Below, piece after piece: positions 18,993-27,750 of a stretch of DNA of 64,000 nt (positions are counted from its first letter, which is position 1; each line of letters starts with the position of its first letter). The stretch spans positions 62,001 to 126,000 of the forward strand of contig BMQD01000020.1 of the NCBI GenBank assembly GCA_014647935.1. Reading direction: 5' to 3'. This DNA is from Planomonospora parontospora. GTDB lineage: Bacteria; Actinomycetota; Actinomycetes; Streptosporangiales; Streptosporangiaceae. The notes under the pieces were generated by a model. It was not told the DNA's origin. It did not search any database and saw nothing but the letters and a program-made list of their open reading frames with translations. The translations under genes and the position numbers were made by a program.

Positions 18993-19615
18993 CGGCGGAC
19001 TCTCCTGCTGAACACCAGGCCGGCGACGATGAACCCGCCTCCGCCGCCCACCGCGATCAGCAGCGCGTGCCAGCCCGCCCCGGCGGCCGTTCCCACGGCG
19101 TTGAGCACGGCCATCCAGATGCCGACGGCGAACATCGGCCAGTCGTGCCAGACGGCGGCACCGGCCATGTAGAGAACGGAGACCAGCATGATCGACATGC
19201 TCGCCCACAGGAGGTTCCGCTCCGCCTCGGGGAGCTGGGCGGCGAACCGATCCGCGATCATCGACATGGTGAGGAATCCGGTCGGCCAGGCGAGGCCGTA
19301 CATCATGCCGCGCTGCTGGGAGGCGCCTCGGACCTGGTTGCCGGTCCGCCAGAGGACGAAGGCGTTGACCGCCCCGGCCAGCAGCATGGCCCCGAAGAGC
19401 ACCGCCAGTGCGACGTCTATGGAGATCGGTGCGTACGGCCTGCCGGACAGGCCGTGGTGGAGGAAGAGCGCGCCGAACCCGACCAGCCAGGCGAGCCCCC
19501 ACGGCAGGTAGAGCAGCGATGTGTCGGGCACGAACCGGCGGACGGCCGCGGAGTCCTGCCGGTCGATCAACCGGAGCATCTCCTCCGGGCTCAGCGCTCG
19601 ATCGTCTTCCTCCAC
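18989..19615 (-). CDS. Multi-pass membrane protein coupled to the winged-helix regulator
   Basis: 208 residues from GTG 19615, chosen because AAGGAGG lies five bases upstream; a longer frame would run through the operator. Residues 1-30 are acidic and soluble (EEMLRLIDRQDSAAVRR). Five or six membrane helices follow, with Trp/Gly-rich segments such as LYLPWGLAWLVGFGALFLHHG. I do not recognise a named family beyond the membrane proteins often encoded beside such regulators. A sensing or anti-regulator role is possible. Confidence 0.75.
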   Translation of the reverse strand: MEEDDRALSPEEMLRLIDRQDSAAVRRFVPDTSLLYLPWGLAWLVGFGALFLHHGLSGRPYAPISIDVALAVLFGAMLLAGAVNAFVLWRTGNQVRGASQQRGMMYGLAWPTGFLTMSMIADRFAAQLPEAERNLLWASMSIMLVSVLYMAGAAVWHDWPMFAVGIWMAVLNAVGTAAGAGWHALLIAVGGGGGFIVAGLVFSRRVRR

Positions 19616-19634
19616 GGCTTCCTCCTTGTCGGCA

Positions 19635-19668
19635 CAAACCGGTTTGCATTTCAAACTTGTGGTTTGAA
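19635..19668. promoter_or_regulatory. Two palindromes before the membrane-protein/ABC operon
   Basis: CAAACCGGTTTG (19635-19646) is a perfect palindrome, and TTCAAAC-N5-GTTTGAA (19650-19668) a perfect inverted repeat. Both carry the CAAAC/GTTTG half-site. They lie 20-54 bp upstream of the first gene and are the likely operator of the encoded winged-helix protein. Confidence 0.6.
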
Positions 19669-19785
19669 CTGTAAACCACATTGCTCCGCCAACTCAATCC
19701 CCACGGCCGTACCAATCCGGTCCCGCCCGGACCGGGCGGCGGTACGGGGCGCCGGCCCCGCTCGCGAGAATCTCCTCGGCAGACC

Positions 19786-19812
19786 TGTCGATTCCGGCGG
19801 GCGCCGTACGTC
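19786..19812 (+). promoter_or_regulatory. ECF42-type promoter before the YCII genes
   Basis: TGTCGA (19786-19791), a 17-base spacer and CGTC (19809-19812) fit the -35/-10 pattern reported for ECF42 sigma factors, as I recall it. It lies 48 bp before the first gene of a unit that ends with the ECF42 gene itself, as expected for autoregulation. Confidence 0.65.
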
Positions 19813-19859
19813 ATTGGAGTGCGTACGGCATCCGCCGGACGGCGTCGGAAGGGAGAACC

Positions 19860-20201
19860 ATGAGATACGTGCTGCTGGCCGCGGGGGACGAGAGGCCCTG
19901 GGCGGAGGCCGGCCCGGCCGAGCGGGAGGAGGTCTACGCCCGGTGGGGCCGCTTCGAGGAGATGCTGACGGCCCGGAACGCGGGCCGGGGCGGCGACGAG
20001 CTGGCCCACTCCGGCACCGCCACCACGGTCAGGAAGACCGGGGGGAAGGTGGTCGTCACCGACGGCCCCTACGCCGAGGCGGTCGAGCAGGTCGGCGGGT
20101 ACGTCACGATCGAGGTCGCGAGCATGGAGGAGGCGATCGAGTTCGCCGAGGCCTGCCCGTCCGACGTCGTGGAGATCCGGCCCGTCCCGGACCGGGGGTG
20201 A
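19860..20201 (+). CDS. YCII-related (DGPF) protein
   Basis: 113 residues of the YCII/dimeric alpha-beta barrel type. The diagnostic DGPYAEAVEQVGGYVTIE lies about 67-84, preceded by GKVVVT. AAGGGAGAA lies before the ATG. Such proteins are nearly always encoded with ECF42 sigma factors, but their reaction is unknown. It shares much sequence with the next gene, so the pair arose by duplication. Confidence 0.9.
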   Translation: MRYVLLAAGDERPWAEAGPAEREEVYARWGRFEEMLTARNAGRGGDELAHSGTATTVRKTGGKVVVTDGPYAEAVEQVGGYVTIEVASMEEAIEFAEACPSDVVEIRPVPDRG

Positions 20202-20208
20202 CGGCGCG

Positions 20209-20553
20209 GTGAAGTACGCACTGCTGCTCTACGGGGACGAGAGCAGGTGGGCCGCCGCCACCGAGGCCGAGATCGAGGAGCTCTCCGCCGCGCACGGCCG
20301 GTTCACGGACATGCTCACCGCCCGCGGGGCCTACCTCGGCGGGGAGGAACTGGACCTGTCCACGACCGCCGTCACCGTGCGCACCGCCGGCGGGCGGACG
20401 CTGCACACCGACGGCCCCTACGCCGAGACCGCCGAGCACCTGGGCGGCTTCTACCTCGTGGAGGCCCGGGACCTGGACGAGGCGATCGAGTTCGCCACGG
20501 CCTGCCCCGAGGAGATCGTGGAGATCCGTCCCGTGGTCGAATATCAAGGGTGA
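20209..20553 (+). CDS. YCII-related (DGPF) protein, second copy
   Basis: 114 residues from a GTG seven bases after the previous stop. The motif is DGPYAETAEHLGGFYLVEA. MKYALLLYGDE at the start is typical of the DGPF family. It overlaps or abuts the sigma factor gene, so all three genes form one unit. Function unknown; dimeric barrels of this type are often oxidoreductases or dehalogenase-like. Confidence 0.9.
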   Translation: MKYALLLYGDESRWAAATEAEIEELSAAHGRFTDMLTARGAYLGGEELDLSTTAVTVRTAGGRTLHTDGPYAETAEHLGGFYLVEARDLDEAIEFATACPEEIVEIRPVVEYQG

Positions 20554-20555
20554 GC

Positions 20556-21761
20556 GTGACAGCGGTCGAGCAGGCGTACCGGCGGCACTGGGCGCGCCTG
20601 CTCGCCCTGCTCACCGCCGAGCTGCGCGATCTGGACCTGGCCGAGGAGTCGCTGCAGGACGCCTTCGCCGCGGCCGTCGCCGCCTGGCCGCCGGAGCCCG
20701 GCAACCCGCCCGCCTGGCTGCTCACCACGGCCCGCAGGCGCGCGCTGGACCGGCTGCGCCGGGACGCCGTCGCGGCCAGGAAGTTGCCGCTGCTGGTCGT
20801 CGACGACCTCCCGGACCCCTCGGCCATCCCCGACGAGCGATTACGGATGATCTTCACCTGCTGCCACCCGGCGCTGTCCATGGACGCCCGGGTGGCTCTC
20901 ACGCTGCGCTGCGCGGGCGGCCTGACCACCCGCGAGATCGCCCGGCTCTTCCTGGTCTCCGAGACCACCATGGCCGCCAGGATCACCCGGGCGAAGAAGA
21001 AGATCGCCCAGGCGGGCATCCCCTACCGGATCCCGGCCGGACCGGAGCTGGCCGAGCGGTGCGACGGGGTGCTGGCCGTGGTCTACCTCGTCTTCACCGA
21101 GGGGTACGCCGCCACCGGGGGAGACCGGCTCATCCGCGCCGAGCTCGCCGCCGAGGCGATCGCGCTGGGCCGGATGCTGCGCGAGCTGCTGCCCGCCGAT
21201 CCGGAGGCGGACGGGCTGCTGGCGCTGATGCTGCTGCACCACGCCCGCCGGGACGCCCGGTTGGGCCCGTCGGGGGAGCTGGTCCGGCTGCCCGACCAGG
21301 ACCGCTCGCGCTGGCACCGCGACGAGGTGGGCGAGGCGATCTCCCTGCTGGAGGCGGTGCGCCCGGGCGGCACCGGCGGATTCCCCGGCCCCTACCTGCT
21401 GCAGGCCGCGATCGCGGCCGAGCACGCGGTCGCCGAGCGGGCCGAGGACACCGACTGGCCCGCCATCGCCCGGCTGTACGGCAGCCTGGAGGAGGTCACC
21501 GGGTCGGCGGTGGTCCGGCTCAACCGGGCCGTGGCGGTCGCCGAGGCCGACGGGGCCGAGGCCGGGTTGGAGCTCCTCGACGGGCTGGACGGGGCGATGG
21601 GCCACCACCACCTGCTCCACGCCACCCGCGCCGAGCTGCTGCGCCGCCTGGGCCGGGACCGGCAGGCCCTGGACGCCTACGGCCGGGCGCTGGAGGCCGT
21701 AGGCACCGACCCGGAACGCGCCTTCCTGCTGTCGCGCAGGGAAGAGCTGTCCGCCCGCTGA
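20556..21761 (+). CDS. ECF42-family RNA polymerase sigma factor with C-terminal extension
   Basis: 401 residues from GTG 20556 (AAGG six bases upstream); GTG 20550 in the GTGA overlap is an alternative. Sigma region 2 is about 10-75 (LDLAEESLQDAFAAAV) and region 4 about 105-160 (LTTREIARLFLVSETTMAARITRAKKKI). About 230 further residues of TPR-like helices follow, with the family-specific FTCCHPAL and VVYLVFTEGY segments. ECF42 has no anti-sigma factor; the C-terminal part is thought to control activity. It likely transcribes its own unit from 19786-19812. Confidence 0.93.
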   Translation: MTAVEQAYRRHWARLLALLTAELRDLDLAEESLQDAFAAAVAAWPPEPGNPPAWLLTTARRRALDRLRRDAVAARKLPLLVVDDLPDPSAIPDERLRMIFTCCHPALSMDARVALTLRCAGGLTTREIARLFLVSETTMAARITRAKKKIAQAGIPYRIPAGPELAERCDGVLAVVYLVFTEGYAATGGDRLIRAELAAEAIALGRMLRELLPADPEADGLLALMLLHHARRDARLGPSGELVRLPDQDRSRWHRDEVGEAISLLEAVRPGGTGGFPGPYLLQAAIAAEHAVAERAEDTDWPAIARLYGSLEEVTGSAVVRLNRAVAVAEADGAEAGLELLDGLDGAMGHHHLLHATRAELLRRLGRDRQALDAYGRALEAVGTDPERAFLLSRREELSAR

Positions 21762-21780
21762 CCCCGGTCCCGGAGCGGTG

Positions 21781-23577
21781 CTACGCCCGGGAGACCAGGG
21801 CCTCCGACCGCCACAGGTCGCGGTAGTAGCCGGGGACCTCCACCAGTTCCCGGTGGGTGCCCCGCTGCAGGACCGAGCCGTTCTCCAGCACGACGATCTC
21901 GTCCACCTCCTCCAGGCCTCGCAGCCGGTGCGTGACCAGCAGGGTCGTGCGCCCCCGGGTGGCGTCCAGCAGGTCGGCCATGAGCGCGTCGGCGGTCTCC
22001 TCGTCCAGCGCCTCGGCCGGCTCGTCGAGCAGCAGCACGGGCGGGTCGTTCAGCAGCGCCCGGGCCAGGGCGAGCCGCTGCAGCTGCCCGCCGGAGACCG
22101 TCCGCCCGTCCTCCCCGAGCACGGTGTCCCACCCGGTCCGCTCCGCCCAGTCCTCCAGCCGTGCCCGCCGTACGGCCTCCGCCAGCGCGGCCTCGTCCGC
22201 CTCCGGCCCGGCCAGCCGGAGGTTGTCGCGGAACGAGGCCTGGAACACGTACGGGTCCTGGGTCAGGCCCGTCATGATCCGCCGGGCCTCGTCCGAGGGC
22301 AGGTCGCGCAGATCGACGGTCTTCCCGGTCCCGGTCCAGGTCCCAGTCCCGGCCCCACCGGCCCCGGCCTCGATCCCGGGCGCGTCGCCGTCGCCGTCGC
22401 CGTCGGCGTCGGCGTCGGGGCCGGTGGAACCGGAGCCGGACAGCCGGATCGCGCCGGACTCCGGCTCCACCAGGCGCATCAGGGCCGCCAGCAGGGTGCT
22501 CTTGCCCGCCCCGCTGGGGCCGACGACCGCCACCCGCTTACCGGGGGTGAGGGTGAGGGCGACGCCGTTCAGCGCCGGGGCGCGGTCCGCCGCGTGGCGG
22601 ACGACCAGGTCCTCGACCTCGACCGTGAGCGGCCCGCCGGGGACGGCGGCCGGCCGGGCCGGCTCGGCGACGGCGGGCGGGGTCGCGCGGACCTCCCGCA
22701 GCCGGCGCAGGGCGGCGGACACCCCGGTCATGCGCTCGGCGGCCGTGATCATCGGCAGTAGGGGCTCGAAGCAGACCAGGGAGGTCAGCGCGAGCACGGC
22801 GGTCGCCACCGAACCGGTGCCCGACCCCTGCGCGACCAGGACCACCCCCGCGACGGTCAGTCCCTGGGCGAGCACGCCCAGGCAGGTGGCCACGGCGCCC
22901 GTGCGGGCCTGGGCCCGCTCCAGCGCGGCCAGCCGGGCGTCCGCTCCGGCGGAGGCGGCCAGGGCCCGGTCGCCCGCTCCGTAGGCGGCCAGGTCGGCCG
23001 CTCCGTGCAGCAGGTCGGCCACCCGGGCGGCCAGCTCGGCCCGGGCCGGGGCGATCAGCGCGGCTCGGCGCCGTGTGACGGCGGCGACCCCGGCGGGCAG
23101 CACCACGCCCGCCGTCAGCAGGCCGGCCGTCAGCACCAGCGCGGCCGCCGGGAGCAGGAACAGGCCGAGCACGACCGCCGCGATCCCGGTCACCAGCGCC
23201 GCGACCGCCGGGAGCAGACCCCGGACCAGCAGATCCTGCACGGCGTCGGTGTCGTCCACCATCCGGCTGAGCAGGTCGGCGCCCTTCTGGCTCGGCGGAC
23301 CGGCCGGGACGAGCGCCTGGTAGAGCCGTTCCCGGGTCGTCGCCTGGGCGCGGAGCGCCACGTCGTGCCCGGTCAGGCGCTCGCCGTACCGGAGGACGCC
23401 CTTGCTCGTCGCGAACGCGCGCACCCCGACGATCGCCACGCTCAGCGCCGCCAGCGGCGGCTGCTCGGCCGCCCTGGTGATCAGCCATGCGGCCGACCCG
23501 ATCAGGGCCAGTCCGGCGAGTTCCGCCGCGACCCCGGCCGCCGCCGCCAGGGCGATCCGCCCGCCCATACGTCTCAT
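21781..23577 (-). CDS. cydC: Thiol reductant ABC exporter subunit CydC
   Basis: 598 residues. A six-helix exporter membrane domain (about 1-290) is fused to a nucleotide-binding domain: Walker A GPSGAGKST, signature VSGGQLQRLALARAL, Walker B VLLLDEPAEALD. Between Walker A and the Q-loop (QDPYVFQ) lies a roughly 38-residue insert of Asp/Gly/Thr repeats (residues about 385-422), not usual for CydC. With CydD it exports cysteine or glutathione-like thiols and supports assembly of bd oxidase. It overlaps cydD by ATGA and ends 19 bp from the convergent ECF42 gene with no terminator between them. Confidence 0.93.
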   Translation of the reverse strand: MRRMGGRIALAAAAGVAAELAGLALIGSAAWLITRAAEQPPLAALSVAIVGVRAFATSKGVLRYGERLTGHDVALRAQATTRERLYQALVPAGPPSQKGADLLSRMVDDTDAVQDLLVRGLLPAVAALVTGIAAVVLGLFLLPAAALVLTAGLLTAGVVLPAGVAAVTRRRAALIAPARAELAARVADLLHGAADLAAYGAGDRALAASAGADARLAALERAQARTGAVATCLGVLAQGLTVAGVVLVAQGSGTGSVATAVLALTSLVCFEPLLPMITAAERMTGVSAALRRLREVRATPPAVAEPARPAAVPGGPLTVEVEDLVVRHAADRAPALNGVALTLTPGKRVAVVGPSGAGKSTLLAALMRLVEPESGAIRLSGSGSTGPDADADGDGDGDAPGIEAGAGGAGTGTWTGTGKTVDLRDLPSDEARRIMTGLTQDPYVFQASFRDNLRLAGPEADEAALAEAVRRARLEDWAERTGWDTVLGEDGRTVSGGQLQRLALARALLNDPPVLLLDEPAEALDEETADALMADLLDATRGRTTLLVTHRLRGLEEVDEIVVLENGSVLQRGTHRELVEVPGYYRDLWRSEALVSRA

Positions 23578-25592
23578 CGCGTCCCTCCGGCACCCGTCGC
23601 CACCGTGTCGCCGGAAGGCCCTGCGTCCCTGGAAGCCGTCGTGTCATCGGAAGCCGCCTCGCCACCGGGACCGGTCGTGTCAGGGGGCGTCGCGCCGCCG
23701 GGACCGGTCGTGCCACCGAGAGGAGCGGCTTCGCCGCGTGCCGCCGACGCACCGGGGGAGCCGCTGTCGGACACGATCCGGCCGCCGGCGATCCGGACCA
23801 CCCGGTCGGCCAGATCGATCATCGCGGGCCGGTGGGCCACGATCACGGCGGTCCGGCCCTCGGCCAGCTCGCGGGTGGCGGCGACGATCGCCGCCTCGCT
23901 CCGGCCGTCGAGCCGGGCCGTCGGCTCGTCCAGCAGGAGCAGGTCCGCCGCGGGCCGGCAGAAGGCGCGGGCCAGCGCGACCCGCTGCCGCTGGCCGGCG
24001 GAGAGGTTCGCACCGCGCTCACCGAGCACCGTGTCGTAGCCCTCCGGCAGTTCCGTCACGAAGCCGTCCGCGTGCGCGGCCCCGGCCGCCGCCCGGACCT
24101 GCTGGAGCGTCGCCCCGGGGGAGCCGAGCCTGATGTTGTCGGCCACCGAGGCGGCGAACAGGTGGGGGCGCTGGGGCACGAACGCCAGCCGTCCGCGCCA
24201 GGCCTCCCAGCGAGCCCCGGCGTCCTCGGCGATTCCGGCGTCACGCGCCACCCGGGTTTCCGTGCTTCCGGCTTCTCCGCCGCCCCGCGTCTCCTCGGCC
24301 CCCTCGGCTCCGGCGTCTCCGCCTTCGGTTCCGGCGTCTCCGGCCCCCTCGGCTCCGGCGTCTCCGGAGGCCGCTGCGGCGGGTCCGGAGGCGGGACCGG
24401 AGAGTTCCACCCCGTCGACCAGGATCCGGCCGCTCTCCGGGGTGAGGAAACCCAGCAGCAGGTGGAGCAGCGTGCTCTTGCCCGCGCCGCTCTCGCCGAC
24501 CAGCGCCACCCGCTCGCCCGGCGCGATGACCAGCGACACGTCCTCCAGCGCCGCCTCCGTCCGGCCCGGATAGCGCACCGTCACGTTCTCCAGCCGGATC
24601 TCCGGCGCCGCCGCGGGACCGGCCGGGTCGAGGGCACCGCCGCCGGCGGACCGGGGCTCGGGCTCCCTGTCGAGTACGGCGAACACGTCGTCGGCGGCGG
24701 TGACCCCCTCCATCGCGGCGTGGAACCTGGTGCCCATGTTCCGCAGCGGCAGATAGGCCTCCGGGGCCAGCAGCAGCACCAGCAGCGCGGCGGGCAGGTC
24801 GAGCGTCCCGCCCAGCAGGCGGAGGCCGATCGGGACCGCGACCAGCGCGAGCGAGAGGGAGGCGGCCAGCTCCAGCACCAGCGAGGACAGGAAGGCCACC
24901 CGCAGCGTGCGCATCGTCGCGCTCCGGTGGGCGTCGGTGACCCGCCGGATCACCTCCGCCTGGTAGCGGGCCCGGCCGAAGGCGCGCAGCGTGGGCAGGC
25001 CGCGGACCACGTCGAGGAAGTGCCCGCCGAGGCGGGACAGGGCCCGCCACTGGCGCTCGGTGACGGCCTTGGTGTGCATGCCGACCAGCGCGCCGAAGAC
25101 CGGGATGAGCGGGAGTGTGACGAGCACGATCACCGCGCTGGACAGGTCGGCGAAGACCAGCCGGGCGAGCACGGCGACCGGTACGACGCCCGCCACCGCG
25201 ACCGCCGGGAGGTAGCCGTTCAGGTAGGGGTCGAGGGCGTCCAGGCCGCGCCCGGTCAGCGTCACCAGCTCGCCGGAGCGGTGGGAGGTCAGCCGGGCCG
25301 GGCCCAGGTCCCGCAGCCGGGAGAGCAGCCGGTGGCGCAGGACCGACTTCACCGCGGTGGTGGTGCGACCGGCGGCGATCCCCTGGGCGAGGCCGAGCAG
25401 CCCCCGGACCCCGACGACCACCGCCAGCAGGGCCAGCGCCGGAGTTTCGAGCCTCCCGGAGAGGACGCCGGCGAGCAGCTCGGCCTGGACGAGGACGAGC
25501 AGCCCGGCGAGGACCGCCGCGGCTAGGCAGAGGGCCAGATGGCGGCGGACTGCTCGCTCGCCCCGCACCAGCCGCAGGAGATCCTTGTGCAT
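23574..25592 (-). CDS. cydD: Thiol reductant ABC exporter subunit CydD
   Basis: 672 residues from the ATG at 25590-25592, 7 bp after cydB; a longer frame would invade cydB. Exporter membrane domain about 15-310, then the ATPase: Walker A GESGAGKST, Q-loop FVPQRPHLF, signature LSAGQRQRVALARAF, Walker B LLLLDEPTARLD. Two oddities: an insert of about 60 residues between Walker A and the Q-loop made of GDAGAEGA-like repeats, and a roughly 65-residue Gly/Ser/Thr/Asp-rich tail. Partner of CydC. Confidence 0.93.
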   Translation of the reverse strand: MHKDLLRLVRGERAVRRHLALCLAAAVLAGLLVLVQAELLAGVLSGRLETPALALLAVVVGVRGLLGLAQGIAAGRTTTAVKSVLRHRLLSRLRDLGPARLTSHRSGELVTLTGRGLDALDPYLNGYLPAVAVAGVVPVAVLARLVFADLSSAVIVLVTLPLIPVFGALVGMHTKAVTERQWRALSRLGGHFLDVVRGLPTLRAFGRARYQAEVIRRVTDAHRSATMRTLRVAFLSSLVLELAASLSLALVAVPIGLRLLGGTLDLPAALLVLLLAPEAYLPLRNMGTRFHAAMEGVTAADDVFAVLDREPEPRSAGGGALDPAGPAAAPEIRLENVTVRYPGRTEAALEDVSLVIAPGERVALVGESGAGKSTLLHLLLGFLTPESGRILVDGVELSGPASGPAAAASGDAGAEGAGDAGTEGGDAGAEGAEETRGGGEAGSTETRVARDAGIAEDAGARWEAWRGRLAFVPQRPHLFAASVADNIRLGSPGATLQQVRAAAGAAHADGFVTELPEGYDTVLGERGANLSAGQRQRVALARAFCRPAADLLLLDEPTARLDGRSEAAIVAATRELAEGRTAVIVAHRPAMIDLADRVVRIAGGRIVSDSGSPGASAARGEAAPLGGTTGPGGATPPDTTGPGGEAASDDTTASRDAGPSGDTVATGAGGTR

Positions 25593-25599
25593 GTGAGCC

Positions 25600-26472
25600 C
25601 TAGAAGAACGAGGGGAACCGGTCGGCGGCACGCCGGGGACCGAACGTACGCCACACCCATACTTGCGCACCCGCCATGAGCGGCGCGCACGGCAGGATCA
25701 TGAGACTGAGCACATTCAGCGTATCCGCCGGGGCGGTGTGCTCCAGGAGCCACGGAGCGGTGCCGGCCAGCAGCGCCGCGGCGGGTGCGGCGGCCAGGCA
25801 GGCCGTACCGGCCAGCGCCGCCGCGCCGCGGCCCGCACCCGCGGCCGGGCCGGGAAGCCGCCCGGCCGCGCCACCCAGCACGGCGCCGGAGAGCTCGCCG
25901 GCCGCCTCGGTGGTCCCGGTCGCGACGGTGGTGGTCCCGGTCGCGACGGTCCCGGCCGCGCCGCCGGGCAGCAGCCAGGAGGCGAAGGCCCGGCCGTGGA
26001 AGGCCAGCAGCGCCGCGAGCGCCGCCGCGCCCGCGAGGGCCGCCGGGGTGATCGACAGGCCGGTCGCCAGGGCGGTCAGGGCCGCGCCCCAGGAGAGGGC
26101 GAGTCCCCAGGAGCCCAGGCAGATCATCCGGTCCCACCCGGCGCGCCAGGCGGGGCCGTCCGCTCTGCGGCGGAACCAGAGCCCCGCGTCGCGCACGATC
26201 CAGGAGACCAGCAGGCAGACCACCAGCGGGTAGAGGCCGAACAGCACCTCGCCCTCGGCCTGCGGATACACGCCGAAGAGCGTTCCGGCCACGGCCACCA
26301 GCCACACCTCGCCCGCCAGGACGAACGGCGCCATGGCGGCGACGATCCGGTCCCGGCCCTCCTGGGTGCGGCCGAGTGCGGGCAGCAGCATGCCGAGGCC
26401 GATGTTCGCACCCTCCAGGGCGAAGTAGCCGATCAGCAGGACGGCGAAGAGCACGGTCCAGAGGATGTCCAT
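25600..26472 (-). CDS. cydB: Cytochrome bd oxidase subunit II
   Basis: 290 residues, shorter than the usual 330-380. The start MDILWTVLFAVLLIGYFALEG and the region GANIGLGMLLP are typical of CydB, as is the end with AQVWVWRTFGPR. About eight membrane helices. A low-complexity Gly/Thr/Val loop (about 175-195, TVATGTTTVATGTTEA) stands where family members are compact. With CydA it forms the quinol oxidase that works at low oxygen. It sits 10 bp after cydA. Confidence 0.9.
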   Translation of the reverse strand: MDILWTVLFAVLLIGYFALEGANIGLGMLLPALGRTQEGRDRIVAAMAPFVLAGEVWLVAVAGTLFGVYPQAEGEVLFGLYPLVVCLLVSWIVRDAGLWFRRRADGPAWRAGWDRMICLGSWGLALSWGAALTALATGLSITPAALAGAAALAALLAFHGRAFASWLLPGGAAGTVATGTTTVATGTTEAAGELSGAVLGGAAGRLPGPAAGAGRGAAALAGTACLAAAPAAALLAGTAPWLLEHTAPADTLNVLSLMILPCAPLMAGAQVWVWRTFGPRRAADRFPSFF

Positions 26473-26482
26473 CGGTGTCTCC

Positions 26483-27661
26483 TTACAGGCTCAGCGCGGG
26501 GGTGCGCTCGGGCGGCGGGAGCGGGGCGGCGCCCAGGGTGGCGGCGGCGGGGCCGCGGCGTACCAGGCGGGCGATGAGCAGGTAGTCGACGACCGCGAGC
26601 AGCCCGAGCACACCGGTGAAGGCCACCAGGGACGTGGTGATCATCGCCGGGGTGAGGCCGGGGGACATCGCGTCGGCGACGGTGAGCCTGCCGTACACCA
26701 GCCAGGGCTGGCGACCGGCCTCGCGGGCGAGCCAGCCGAGGATCGCGGCCAAAAACGGCAGCGGGGTCATCAGCATCACGATCGGGTGCGCCCACCGCCA
26801 GCGCGGCAGCCAGCGGATGACGGGCAGCAGCACGAACAGCACGACGAGCTGGAGCAGGTATCCGATCAGGATCATGAATCCGAGGCCGAGGCCGGCCAGG
26901 GGGCTGTCGAACTTGCCCGGCTGGAACTCTCCGATCGGACCGAACTGCGCGTAGCCGAAGCCGACCGCGAGCACGACGCCGATCGAGGCGACGGACACGC
27001 CCAGCCGGAGGGACTTGGTGAAGAACTCCTGCTCGGCCGTTCTGCGGAACAGCTGGTAGGCGCTGGCTCCCATGATCACGGATCCGCCGGTGAGCAGGGC
27101 CGCGCCGGCCACGTGGGGCAGGGCCATGGCGAGCATGGGGTTGGTCAGCACCGCCCCGAAGTCCTCGACCACGAGCCTGCCGCCCCGTTCCACCGCTCCC
27201 GCCGGGTTCTGCAGGAACGCGTTGGCCGCCATGATCCAGAACGCCGAGACGTAGGCGGTCAGCGTGACGATCCAGATGCACGCCAGATGGAGCCGGCGGG
27301 GCATCCGGTGCCAGCCGAAGATCCACAAGCCGAGGAACGTGGACTCCAGGAAGAAGGCGACGAGCGTCTCGATCGCCAGCGGCGCACCGAAGACGTCGCC
27401 GGCGTAGTGCGACAGCCCGCTCCAGCTCAGGCCGAACTGGAACTCCATCACCAGGCCGGTGACGATGCCGAGCGCGTAGTTGATCAAGTAGATCTGGCCC
27501 CAGAAGCGGGTCATCCGCTCGTGGACCGGCTTGCCGCCGAAGGTCCAGAGGGTCTGCATGACCGCCACGAGGGGGGCCAGGCCCAGCGTCAGCACGACGA
27601 ACAGGAAGTGGAGACTCCCCGTCACCGCGAACTGCGCCCGGGCCAGGTCGAGTACGTCCAT
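26483..27661 (-). CDS. cydA: Cytochrome bd oxidase subunit I
   Basis: 392 residues from the ATG at 27659-27661; upstream in-frame codons belong to the promoter palindromes. The heme ligand H18 is in TGSLHFLF. LPHVAGAALLTGG carries the second conserved His, and GRQPWLVYG is the conserved quinol-side motif. It is shorter than E. coli CydA, consistent with a short Q-loop. First gene of cydABDC. The promoter faces a PadR regulator over three palindromes; no Rex site (TTGTGAA-N4-TTCACAA) was seen. Confidence 0.93.
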   Translation of the reverse strand: MDVLDLARAQFAVTGSLHFLFVVLTLGLAPLVAVMQTLWTFGGKPVHERMTRFWGQIYLINYALGIVTGLVMEFQFGLSWSGLSHYAGDVFGAPLAIETLVAFFLESTFLGLWIFGWHRMPRRLHLACIWIVTLTAYVSAFWIMAANAFLQNPAGAVERGGRLVVEDFGAVLTNPMLAMALPHVAGAALLTGGSVIMGASAYQLFRRTAEQEFFTKSLRLGVSVASIGVVLAVGFGYAQFGPIGEFQPGKFDSPLAGLGLGFMILIGYLLQLVVLFVLLPVIRWLPRWRWAHPIVMLMTPLPFLAAILGWLAREAGRQPWLVYGRLTVADAMSPGLTPAMITTSLVAFTGVLGLLAVVDYLLIARLVRRGPAAATLGAAPLPPPERTPALSL

Positions 27662-27683
27662 GGCGCCGCCTCCATCACATGTC

Positions 27684-27727
27684 TGTCTACCTATAGACAC
27701 TCTACATGTAGAGAGCCTACATGTAGG
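27684..27727. promoter_or_regulatory. Three palindromes spaced exactly 15 bp apart between cydA and padR
   Basis: TGTCTA-N4-TAGACA (27684-27699), CTCTACATGTAGAG (27700-27713) and CCTACATGTAGG (27716-27727) have centres at 27691.5, 27706.5 and 27721.5. The last two share the core CTACATGTAG. Such ACAT/ATGT symmetry resembles PadR-type operators. They lie between the cydA and padR starts and could control both. Confidence 0.75.
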
Positions 27728-27750
27728 TTGCCTATGCGAGGGGTAGGGTG

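Noticed and set aside
21762-21780. Terminator between the ECF42 and cydC genes
   Set aside because: The gap is only 19 bp and shows no stem; transcripts probably overlap.
27662-27750. Rex operator at cydA
   Set aside because: No TTGTGAA-N4-TTCACAA-like site; the symmetry present is CTACATGTAG-type.
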